NCBI GenBank assembly: GCA_009785015.1
Contig: WQXD01000184.1
Coordinates: 1 to 7,374, forward strand
Direction: 5' to 3'
Length of the DNA stretch: 7,374 nucleotides
DNA from: Oscillospiraceae bacterium
GTDB taxonomy: Bacteria; Bacillota_A; Clostridia; Oscillospirales; WRJC01
The notes beneath the pieces were generated by a model. That model did not search any database, was not told the origin of the DNA, and saw only the letters and a program-made list of their open reading frames with translations. A program made the position numbers and the translations under genes. Below, in pieces: positions 1 to 4,202 of this stretch (the stretch's first letter is position 1; every line of letters starts with the position of its first letter).

Positions 1-1673
1 ACCACGGCCCGGGTCCCCAGCATTTTCGCCACGTCGTACAAAAAAATGCGGATGGGCGCGCCCACTCCCGTGAGTACAAAATCGGTTGTGAACGAATTAG
101 AAACCAGATTTCCGGCGGGATCGTTTTTGGCCGTTTCGTAGCTTTCGTTTACAAAGCGCGCTACTTCCCGGCTCATTTTGTTTTTCATATAATAATCGTC
201 CCTGTTTTCCAGCAAAGCACCGACTATGTTCACATAGAGGCGCCTCTTTATTTCGTCGTAAACCAGATCGCAGAATTTTTCGACTGTCATATTCAAATTG
301 GAAGCCGCATACTGTATACCCAGCATCGAAGCTTTCGCCGAAAATCTGTTGAAGTCGCCTTTTACGTGCATGACGTCCGTGGGCGTGAGCCCGCATACCT
401 GAACTGCCCCTTCTTTGACCAACCGCGAAACGTCGAGCGTGTAGAGGTCGCGCCCGGGCATTTGTTCGGCGGCCTCGGATAGCGACAGGGGCCCCCCGCG
501 CAAATTTTCGCAGAATAATTTTTCTTCTTCGGTATATCTCGCGTTTTTTGCTATATCCCTGAGCAGCATATAGTGCTCGTGCAGATATTTTGTGTGCTTT
601 TTTTTGCTTTGGAGCAAATGTTCCAGATTTTTTGTTATGCGCGGATATTTTTCCGCCGCGACGCACAACGGAACCACCCTGTAATCTTCCAAAAACAACT
701 TTTGGTCAGTGTAATGGATCGCCGTATCCCCCCCCAGCCCGAATGTTTTGATATAGAGGCCGTCCACGAAAGTTTTCCATTTGCCCACCGAAACCCCTCC
801 GTCCACCTTGTGGGGCATGCCTTTGGTTATGAGCGCTATATCGGTGGTTGTCCCGCCCATATCCACCACTACGCTGTTTTCCGTTTCGGCGAGGCTCGCA
901 CTTCCCAGAACGCTCGCCGCAGGCCCGCACAGCAGCGTTTCGACGGGGCGGACATGGGCGAACTGCTCCGACATCAGGCTGCCGTCGCTGCGGACAATCA
1001 CCACGGGCGCGCTTATGCCCCGCTTTTCCATCGCGGTTTTGATGGCGTCCATAAATATCCGTATGACAAAAAACAGCCGCGCGTTGAGTAGCGTGCTCGC
1101 CCCGCGCTGCAGGCAGTTCAATTCGTTGAACAATTCATGCCCGCAGACCACCGGGATTTTATCCTCGAAAACCCGCGAAAACAATTCCTTGCCCTTTTTT
1201 TCCACGGCCGCGCTGTTTTTTATGGCGTTTGTCTCGACAATCCCCGCGCCGTCCAAACCGTCGAATTCTTTTTTAACGCAGGAACAAAACAGTTCCCAAT
1301 CCGGTTCGCGTTCGATCGCGCCTGAAAATTTTGTATAGCTTTCCTGTATATACATTTCGTCTGAAAGCGGAAGTCCGTATTCCGCCCCGTATTTGTCGAT
1401 TATTTTGCGGTCTCCGCCGAAAAATATCAATTTCGCGCTGCCGCCCTTGTCTTCGACGCAGGCGTTTGTGGCGAGTGTCGTCGAGAGCGCGATGAGTTTG
1501 GCCGTTTGCACCAAATCCGCGGGGAGCGCGTCAAGCGCTTCCAAAATGCCGATGGACAAATCCTCTTTTGTGGTGAGCGCTTTTGAAGCGCCCAATATCT
1601 TTTTGTTTTCAAAGTCGTAAATCACGGCGTCGGTATATGTCCCGCCTGTGTCTATTCCGATTCCTGTTTTGAT
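1..1673 (-). CDS. Hydantoinase/oxoprolinase family protein (HyuA-like), 3' end beyond the window
   Basis: The frame is open from 1673 to the left edge without a stop (557 codons plus a partial one), so the C-terminus is missing. The family comprises ASKHA-fold ATP-dependent enzymes that open hydantoin or 5-oxoproline-type rings, and relatives of the acetone/acetophenone carboxylase subunits; the substrate here cannot be read from sequence. Visible motifs: an N-terminal phosphate-binding loop GIDTGGTYTDAV (residues ~6-17), STTLATNACVEDKGG (~64-78), VRSDGSLMS (~228-236), RPVETLLCGPAASV (~242-255), a second phosphate loop VVVDMGGTTTDIA (~268-280) and GLGGDT (~312-317). Residues ~340-435 look like a helical insert ending in LTPTDVMHV. 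No signal peptide or membrane segment is seen, so it is probably cytoplasmic. The start is placed at an ATC codon (1671-1673) because a perfect GAGGTGAT ribosome site (1678-1685) sits 8 bases before it, counted from GAGG, and because IKTGIGIDTGGT aligns with the usual MK-x-GIDTGGT start of the family. The only standard start codon upstream in frame, GTG at 1680-1682, lies inside that ribosome site. Family assignment is firm; start and substrate are not. Confidence 0.88.
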   Translation of the reverse strand, partial: MKTGIGIDTGGTYTDAVIYDFENKKILGASKALTTKEDLSIGILEALDALPADLVQTAKLIALSTTLATNACVEDKGGSAKLIFFGGDRKIIDKYGAEYGLPLSDEMYIQESYTKFSGAIEREPDWELFCSCVKKEFDGLDGAGIVETNAIKNSAAVEKKGKELFSRVFEDKIPVVCGHELFNELNCLQRGASTLLNARLFFVIRIFMDAIKTAMEKRGISAPVVIVRSDGSLMSEQFAHVRPVETLLCGPAASVLGSASLAETENSVVVDMGGTTTDIALITKGMPHKVDGGVSVGKWKTFVDGLYIKTFGLGGDTAIHYTDQKLFLEDYRVVPLCVAAEKYPRITKNLEHLLQSKKKHTKYLHEHYMLLRDIAKNARYTEEEKLFCENLRGGPLSLSEAAEQMPGRDLYTLDVSRLVKEGAVQVCGLTPTDVMHVKGDFNRFSAKASMLGIQYAASNLNMTVEKFCDLVYDEIKRRLYVNIVGALLENRDDYYMKNKMSREVARFVNESYETAKNDPAGNLVSNSFTTDFVLTGVGAPIRIFLYDVAKMLGTRAV

Positions 1674-1677
1674 AAAA

Positions 1678-1685
1678 ATCACCTC
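1678..1685 (-). promoter_or_regulatory. Shine-Dalgarno site GAGGTGAT of the hydantoinase-family gene
   Basis: On the minus strand, GAGGTGAT is a near-complete match to the 16S anti-SD. Its GAGG core ends 8 bases before an ATC codon at 1671-1673, the ideal spacing. It overlaps the only in-frame GTG (1680-1682), so that GTG is unlikely to be the start. This site is what decides the start call. Confidence 0.75.
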
Positions 1686-1703
1686 ACGGTTGTTTTTTCT
1701 TTA

Positions 1704-1732
1704 ATTTTACAATATATTTCGGGCGGTTTCAA
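1704..1732 (-). promoter_or_regulatory. Sigma-A-type promoter of the hydantoinase-family gene
   Basis: On the minus strand, a -35 box TTGAAA (1727-1732) and a -10 box TAAAAT (1704-1709) are separated by exactly 17 bases. Transcription would begin near 1697, giving a 5' leader of about 25 bases before the ribosome site and start. It is divergent from the tRNA promoter, with about 50 bases between the two -35 boxes. Confidence 0.7.
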
Positions 1733-1782
1733 GCTGTTTTTGTGAATTTTTTAAAATATCCCCATAAAATTTAAAAAAGGTA

Positions 1783-1811
1783 TTGACAAACCGTTTAAAA
1801 AATGATATTAT
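1783..1811 (+). promoter_or_regulatory. Consensus sigma-A promoter of tRNA-Gly
   Basis: A perfect -35 box TTGACA (1783-1788) and a -10 box TATTAT (1806-1811, one mismatch to TATAAT) are separated by 17 bases. The expected start near 1818 lies about 14 bases before the mature tRNA 5' end, as is typical for a strong stable-RNA promoter. Confidence 0.85.
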
Positions 1812-1831
1812 ATATCCGCAGCCATAATAAC

Positions 1832-1905
1832 GCGGGTGTAGTTCAATGGTAGAATGCCAGCCTTCCAAGCTGGCCGTGTGGGTCCGATTCCCATCACCCG
1901 CTCCA
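1832..1905 (+). tRNA. tRNA-Gly(TCC), CCA encoded
   Basis: The 74-base gene folds into a full cloverleaf. The acceptor stem GCGGGTG/CACCCGC has 7 perfect pairs. The D-stem is GTTC/GAAT with loop AATGGTA, which keeps G18G19. The anticodon arm CCAGC-CTTCCAA-GCTGG carries anticodon TCC (glycine, reading GGA/GGG). The variable region is four bases (CCGT). The T-stem is GTGGG/CCCAT, followed by discriminator T and an encoded CCA end. The T-loop is TCCGATT, so position 55 is C (1884) instead of the nearly universal T (pseudouridine). Apart from that the sequence closely resembles ordinary Firmicutes tRNA-Gly(UCC). It stands alone, with a promoter upstream and a hairpin downstream. Confidence 0.95.
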
Positions 1906-1911
1906 TGATAA

Positions 1912-1959
1912 ACCCTCGTAAAATCGGGATAAAATCCAAATACGAGGGTATTTTATTTT
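1912..1959 (+). terminator. Terminator-like hairpin after tRNA-Gly
   Basis: ACCCTCGTA (1912-1920) pairs perfectly with TACGAGGGT (1941-1949), nine pairs. The 20-base loop can form an inner stem GGAT/ATCC (1927-1930 with 1934-1937). A T-rich tail ATTTTATTTT follows at once. It starts seven bases after the tRNA CCA end. The loop is longer than in a textbook terminator, but the T-tract and position fit. Confidence 0.7.
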
Positions 1960-2037
1960 AGAAAAAGTCGCATTTTTGTTAAACTTTGACTGCCTTATTA
2001 ATGTAAAAAATGATGGGAAATTTTTAGATAAAAAAAT

Positions 2038-2042
2038 GGAGG
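2038..2042 (+). promoter_or_regulatory. Strong ribosome binding site GGAGG of the antitoxin-like gene
   Basis: GGAGG, extended to GGAGGTG, lies seven bases before the ATG at 2050 and supports that start. Confidence 0.85.
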
Positions 2043-2049
2043 TGAAAAA

Positions 2050-2250
2050 ATGGCAACAGAAACGTTTTTCAAGACGATATACATAGACGAAGCCGCCGCC
2101 GATCGATTGATCGCCGAGATGGAAAAGCCGCGAGAGCCGTATGTGCCAAAGAGAAGCGCGGCAGAAGTCGAAAGGAGCGGGCAGGAATGGTTGAAAAGGT
2201 TAGCCTCAAAGGATAGTCGGAGGCCGTATCGTTTTTTTGGAGTGCGGTAA
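2050..2250 (+). CDS. Small antitoxin-like protein paired with a (broken) GNAT toxin gene
   Basis: A 66-residue acidic/basic protein with a perfect GGAGG site 7 bases upstream. It matches no named domain that I can state with certainty. Its layout (a short N-terminal segment FFKTIYIDEAAADRLI, then a proline/lysine linker PREPYVPKRSA and a helix ending EWLKRL) and its position directly before, and overlapping, a GNAT start codon are typical of the small partner genes that precede GNAT-type acetyltransferase toxins in Clostridia. The partner's ATG at 2187 lies inside this gene. The toxin's deletion junction falls at about 2208-2218, inside the 3' part of this frame. So residues from about 54 to the end (DSRRPYRFFGVR) appear to be an out-of-frame reading of toxin DNA rather than the original C-terminus. 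Whether the protein still works is therefore unclear. The antitoxin role is inferred from context. Confidence 0.6.
   Translation: MATETFFKTIYIDEAAADRLIAEMEKPREPYVPKRSAAEVERSGQEWLKRLASKDSRRPYRFFGVR
2173..2177 (+). promoter_or_regulatory. Ribosome binding site of the GNAT gene, inside the upstream gene
   Basis: AGGAG lies 9-10 bases before ATG 2187, inside the antitoxin-like gene. It supports ATG 2187 as the original start of the GNAT gene and hence the overlapping two-gene design. Confidence 0.55.
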
Positions 2251-2347
2251 CAACGAAAAAGTGGTAAAATTTTATCAGGACAATGGGTTTGCATATCTGC
2301 AGAACAGCGAAGACGGTAAATATTTGCAAATGATAAAATTTTTGTAA
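2187..2347 (+). pseudogene. GNAT-family acetyltransferase toxin, gutted by an internal deletion
   Basis: Two separate reading frames carry the ends of one protein. From ATG 2187 the frame reads MVEKVSLKG and then hits TAG (2214-2216). From about 2204-2216 a different frame stays open to TAA 2345-2347 and reads VGGRIVFLECGNNE, then KVVKFYQDNGF, then AYLQNSEDGKYLQMIKFL. The segment xFLECxNxxxVxKFYxxNGF...LQMIK is the classic C-terminal strand-helix-strand of GNAT acetyltransferases, including the type found as tRNA-acetylating toxins. Known members are about 160-170 residues, so about 110 residues are missing, including the acetyl-CoA binding loop (Q/RxxGxG/A). No full-length product can be made. 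The start overlaps the upstream antitoxin-like gene, which is the usual arrangement. Assignment of the C-terminal remnant to GNAT is quite secure; the toxin class is inferred from context. Confidence 0.8.
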
Positions 2348-2373
2348 AATAAAAAATCCCGGCCTTGGCGTGG
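2346..2373 (-). repeat. Module-boundary hairpin A: antisense-facing terminator-like element
   Basis: An A-tract on the 5' side (through 2356) is followed by CCCGGCCTTGGCGTGG (2358-2373), which can pair CC-CG with CG-(T)-GG. On the minus strand this is a hairpin followed by ATTTTTTATTTT, resembling an intrinsic terminator for transcripts running against the local genes. It lies just after the GNAT remnant stop. It shares the T-CCC...GCGTGG pattern and the 5' A-tract with the elements at 3260-3283 and 3902-3924. Confidence 0.5.
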
Positions 2374-2402
2374 TAAAACTCAATAATGAAAAATTTTTAT
2401 AT

Positions 2403-2433
2403 AAAAAAGCGGAAAATATTTCCCGCTTTTTTT
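2403..2433 (+). terminator. Probable bidirectional terminator
   Basis: GCGG (2409-2412) pairs with CCGC (2423-2426). AAA/TTT extends the stem inwards past one bulged C, leaving a 3-4 base loop. An A-run (2403-2408) pairs with a T-run (2427-2433), and more T's follow. The poly-A/poly-T flanks would allow termination in both directions. It separates the antitoxin/GNAT unit from the promoter at 2443. The sequence between 2374 and 2402 shows nothing else. Confidence 0.7.
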
Positions 2434-2442
2434 GTTTTTTTA

Positions 2443-2471
2443 TTGAATTTTTTATTTATTTTTGATATAAT
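2443..2471 (+). promoter_or_regulatory. Promoter upstream of the orphan gene
   Basis: TTGAAT (2443-2448) and a perfect TATAAT (2466-2471) are spaced by 17 bases, predicting a start near 2478 and a leader of about 115 bases before ATG 2593. No other convincing promoter was seen before 4303, so relB/relE and hicB may be read from here too. Confidence 0.75.
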
Positions 2472-2527
2472 AATTAGGATAGCACTGAATTGGAAATAAG
2501 GATGGAAAGTTTGAGGGAATGAATCAA

Positions 2528-2581
2528 ATGTCTAAACAAACAGCAAACACAAAACCAACCATAGTATACCGGAGGGTATAA
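2528..2581 (+). CDS. Possible 17-residue leader peptide
   Basis: ATG 2528 has a GAGGG site (2513-2517) 10 bases upstream and reads MSKQTANTKPTIVYRRV before TAA 2579-2581. An in-frame ATG at 2519 also exists but is too close to that site. The reading frame differs from that of the next gene, and its stop lies 11 bases before ATG 2593, so ribosomes could reinitiate there. The peptide has no hydrophobic segment and no obvious family. It may be a translational leader or chance; the spacing is the main support. Confidence 0.3.
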   Translation: MSKQTANTKPTIVYRRV

Positions 2582-2586
2582 CTTAT
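2561..2586 (+). promoter_or_regulatory. Hairpin presenting GGAG in its loop, ahead of the orphan gene
   Basis: TATACC (2565-2570) and GGTATA (2575-2580) form a perfect inverted repeat around the loop GGAG (2571-2574). Outer pairing ATAGT with ACT(T)AT, with single-base bulges, extends it. The loop is the only strong Shine-Dalgarno core before ATG 2593. The same sequence could act as a DNA operator. Its function is inferred. Confidence 0.4.
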
Positions 2587-2592
2587 ATCGGC

Positions 2593-3240
2593 ATGAATAC
2601 GTTTTTTGATTGCGTAAAAATTAAAAAAGTACAGTTTCCCAAAAGCGCAAGTGTTATTCGAAAAGATGTTAAGTGGGAAGAACGGACAAAAACGGTCAAA
2701 TTGACGAATGGGAATGCTGATAAGGAAGCCGTTAGAAAGGAATTTACTTCAATAAATAGTCGTTTTATTACAGTCGTCGATCGTAGTTATTTTGTGCAAT
2801 CGGCAATTAACACAATGAATAACGTATGGGAATATTGCCGTGATTTTTATTTTGATTATCCTCCGCCAAGGCAAAAACTATATGATGCTACGATGAATAT
2901 GTTAGGGTATTTTTCAAATTCAATAAAAGCACTGGACGAAGATTTGGCAATTATAGACCAAAACATAGAAAAGGTTAATGCAATATTTAAATCGGCATTT
3001 AAAACAGAATACAATGAATTAATAACGTGCAGAGATGGTTTATACGAAATATCGCAAAAAATGAAACGTTTTTATGTAAAAGCCTATGACAATATAAATG
3101 AAGAAGTAATATATAGCGTAAGGGAACAAAATTTATATGATATGTTGGATTTGAGCGTCGAAGTTAGCGCGATTATCAGTGATGTTCATGTAATTGCCTA
3201 TAACAGATTGGTATCGTACTTTGTTGAAATGTTAAATTAA
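2593..3240 (+). CDS. Orphan protein of unknown function (A/T-rich accessory gene)
   Basis: I do not recognise this 215-residue protein. It has no signal peptide or membrane helix and is probably cytoplasmic and largely alpha-helical. Its middle and C-terminal parts (about residues 45-215) look like a bundle of long amphipathic helices, with coiled-coil-like stretches around IDQNIEKVNAIFKSAF and ISQKMKRFYVKAYDNI. Residues 1-40 are lysine-rich and look less ordered. No catalytic motif is evident. ATG 2593 is the only standard start in the open frame, which begins after a stop at 2533-2535. The nearest good ribosome site (GGAGG 2571-2575) is 17 bases away, too far for ordinary initiation, and sits in a hairpin loop. 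Codon use is strongly A/T-rich (AAA, GAA, ATA, TTT), unlike the flanking hydantoinase and ABC genes, which suggests recent transfer. It has its own promoter and lies between toxin-antitoxin units, so a defence, stability or mobile-element role is plausible but unproven. Confidence 0.7.
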   Translation: MNTFFDCVKIKKVQFPKSASVIRKDVKWEERTKTVKLTNGNADKEAVRKEFTSINSRFITVVDRSYFVQSAINTMNNVWEYCRDFYFDYPPPRQKLYDATMNMLGYFSNSIKALDEDLAIIDQNIEKVNAIFKSAFKTEYNELITCRDGLYEISQKMKRFYVKAYDNINEEVIYSVREQNLYDMLDLSVEVSAIISDVHVIAYNRLVSYFVEMLN

Positions 3241-3259
3241 TGTTATTTCCGCAACAAAC

Positions 3260-3283
3260 AAAAAAAGACCCGCCGTAGCGTGG
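3260..3283 (-). repeat. Module-boundary hairpin B: antisense-facing terminator-like element
   Basis: The A-tract 3260-3266 precedes CCCGCCGTAGCGTGG (3269-3283). The stem is CC-CGC / GCG-(T)-GG around CGTA. On the minus strand it reads CC(A)CGC-TACG-GCGGG followed by TCTTTTTTTG. The loop C(TACG)G matches the very stable UNCG tetraloop class, so this is a strong intrinsic-terminator shape facing leftwards. On the plus strand there is no T-run after it. It lies 20-30 bases after the orphan gene's stop and 32 bases before the relB-like start. Confidence 0.6.
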
Positions 3284-3302
3284 CAAGCAAGCCAAAAGTA
3301 AA

Positions 3303-3306
3303 GGAG
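3303..3306 (+). promoter_or_regulatory. Ribosome binding site of the relB-like gene
   Basis: GGAG lies 8 bases before ATG 3315. The surrounding AAGGAGAAAAAGAAATG (3301-3317) is nearly identical to the leader of hicB at 3940-3956, with two mismatches over 17 bases. Confidence 0.8.
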
Positions 3307-3314
3307 AAAAAGAA

Positions 3315-3584
3315 ATGAACTCGATCATAATGAACTTTGACGATAGCGTCGATATAAACGCGGCGTATGTGAACCTCAAAAAACTATATCCTACCGTTAA
3401 AATGGCTAAAGCCGTTGTTGACTTGGAAGAAGCCGAAGACGAGTACCTGCTTGCGCTCGCGGAAGAACGCTTGGAGAATGATACAGGCGTTAGATATACG
3501 CGCGAGGATATTATGCTGAAATTTGGCATAACCGAAGAGGACTTAGAAAATACGGGGGATGTAGAGCTTGAATACGAAATATAA
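3315..3584 (+). CDS. RelB-like antitoxin (by context)
   Basis: An 89-residue, highly acidic protein that directly precedes and overlaps (17 bases) a RelE-type toxin gene, the normal order for an antitoxin. It would bind and neutralise the toxin, and probably represses its own operon. Visible parts: an N-terminal segment ending in NLKKLYPTVKMAK, a glutamate-rich central helix (LEEAEDEYLLALAEERLEND, about residues 37-56), and a C-terminal YTREDIMLKFGITEEDLE that looks like a short helix-turn-helix-like or toxin-wrapping segment, ending in an acidic tail ELEYEI. It does not show a clear ribbon-helix-helix or Phd fold by eye, so the antitoxin family is left open. ATG 3315 is supported by GGAG 8 bases upstream. 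It appears intact. Confidence 0.72.
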   Translation: MNSIIMNFDDSVDINAAYVNLKKLYPTVKMAKAVVDLEEAEDEYLLALAEERLENDTGVRYTREDIMLKFGITEEDLENTGDVELEYEI

Positions 3585-3903
3585 TTATAAGTATTCGCCC
3601 GAAGCCGAAAAAGATTTAGAAAATTTTGGCAAACATCAAATAGAACAAATAACCAGAGCTCTTGATAAGGTCTGCCAAAACCCGCTTCCCCAAAATGAGG
3701 GCGGTTACGGAAAGCCCTTGGGCAACAAGCGGGGCAGGAACCTGACCGGGCTGTGCAAGATCGTACTGATGAAACTGGGCATCCGGGTCGTCTACGAGCT
3801 GATCCGCACCGAAACTACCATGGTGGTTGTCGTGGTCGCCGCCCGGGCCGACGAGGAAGTGTACGATATCGCCGCCGTTCGCACCGGCAGGGGTAAAAAA
3901 TAA
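3568..3903 (+). CDS. RelE/ParE-superfamily toxin, intact
   Basis: A 111-residue basic protein starting at TTG 3568, inside the antitoxin gene, with GGGGGA (3554-3559) 8 bases upstream. RelE-type toxins are small ribosome-dependent mRNA interferases; ParE relatives poison gyrase. Features fit the RelE/StbE layout: an N-terminal strand YNYKYSPEAEKDL, a helix (residues ~19-37), a basic segment KPLGNKRGRNLTG (~49-61), the core strands CKIVLMKLGIRVVYELI (~63-79) and MVVVVVAAR (~85-93), and the C-terminal DEEVYDIAAVR (~95-105). Candidate functional residues by family pattern are K49, K54, R73, R93, Y99 and R105. There is no internal stop or frameshift, so unlike the GNAT and HicA genes nearby this toxin looks complete. 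Its second half is clearly more GC-rich than the antitoxin, which hints at a mosaic origin. Confidence 0.88.
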   Translation: MNTKYNYKYSPEAEKDLENFGKHQIEQITRALDKVCQNPLPQNEGGYGKPLGNKRGRNLTGLCKIVLMKLGIRVVYELIRTETTMVVVVVAARADEEVYDIAAVRTGRGKK

Positions 3904-3924
3904 AAAAATCCCCACGGTAGCGGG
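3902..3924 (-). repeat. Module-boundary hairpin C: antisense-facing terminator-like element
   Basis: The A-tract 3902-3908, which runs out of the relE stop codon, precedes CCCAC-GGTA-GCGGG (3911-3924). On the minus strand the RNA would read CCCGC-TACC-GTGGG followed by GATTTTTTTA, with five pairs including one G-U. On the plus strand the same position is an A-C mismatch. So the hairpin is better formed in the antisense RNA, consistent with a leftward terminator. It resembles the elements at 2346-2373 and 3260-3283. Confidence 0.55.
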
Positions 3925-3941
3925 ACAGAGGAAAAAATGAA

Positions 3942-3945
3942 GGAG
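3942..3945 (+). promoter_or_regulatory. Ribosome binding site of hicB
   Basis: GGAG lies 8 bases before ATG 3954, within AAGGAGAAAAAGGGATG (3940-3956), a near copy of the relB-like leader. This supports ATG 3954 over the in-frame ATG five codons later. Confidence 0.75.
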
Positions 3946-3953
3946 AAAAAGGG

Positions 3954-4202
3954 ATGGTCAAATCAATGATTACGCCGAAAGAATTTAGAGTCGTCGTTCG
4001 GCCCTGCACTGATACGACAGGATACTGGGCTACGTGCGAAATGCCAGACGGCGGCTGTACCACCCAAGGCGAAACGATGCAGGAGATACAGAAGAACATA
4101 ATGGAATCGGTGAGCTATTATCTCGAGGATTACCCGGAAATTGCCAATTACTATTTGAGGTTAGAGGTGCAGGATGCCAGTAATACCGATCATCAAGGCT
4201 AA
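3954..4202 (+). CDS. hicB: HicB-family antitoxin (short form)
   Basis: An 82-residue protein with the HicB degenerate RNase H-like fold: first strand EFRVVVRPC (~residues 9-17), then TTGYWATCEMPDGGCTTQGE (~21-40), the hallmark GYWA-x-C-x-MPDGGC-x-T-x-GET pattern, and the helix MQEIQKNIMESVSYYLED (~42-59). The C-terminal YYLRLEVQDA follows the same family. HicB antitoxins bind and block the RNase HicA. This short form lacks the C-terminal DNA-binding domain that many longer HicB proteins (about 110-140 residues) carry. The hicA start (ATG 4174) overlaps its end by 29 bases. The hicB frame stops at 4202, before the deletion in hicA at about 4226, so the antitoxin itself looks complete while its partner is destroyed. 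Confidence 0.85.
   Translation: MVKSMITPKEFRVVVRPCTDTTGYWATCEMPDGGCTTQGETMQEIQKNIMESVSYYLEDYPEIANYYLRLEVQDASNTDHQG

Noticed and set aside
573..1338. Long plus-strand open frames across the hydantoinase-family region (573-1091, 781-1338)
   Set aside because: They lie opposite the minus-strand gene, have no ribosome sites or recognisable domains, and are shadows of its codon pattern.
1891..1905. Attachment-site duplication of the tRNA 3' end
   Set aside because: I looked for CCCATCACCCGCTCCA further along the block and found no copy.
1986..2009. Promoter for the antitoxin-like gene (TTGACT 1986-1991 with TAAAAA 2004-2009)
   Set aside because: The spacer is only 12 bases and no -10 box stands at 16-18 bases, so it is not supported. 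Read-through from the tRNA promoter is possible.
3241..3256. Operator-like inverted repeat TGTT-N8-AACA upstream of the relB-like gene
   Set aside because: Only four paired bases, which is common by chance in A/T-rich DNA.
2346..3956. Integron attC sites between the toxin-antitoxin units
   Set aside because: The boundary hairpins resemble cassette joints in position, but no RYYYAAC/GTTRRRY core pair flanks them and no integron integrase is present.
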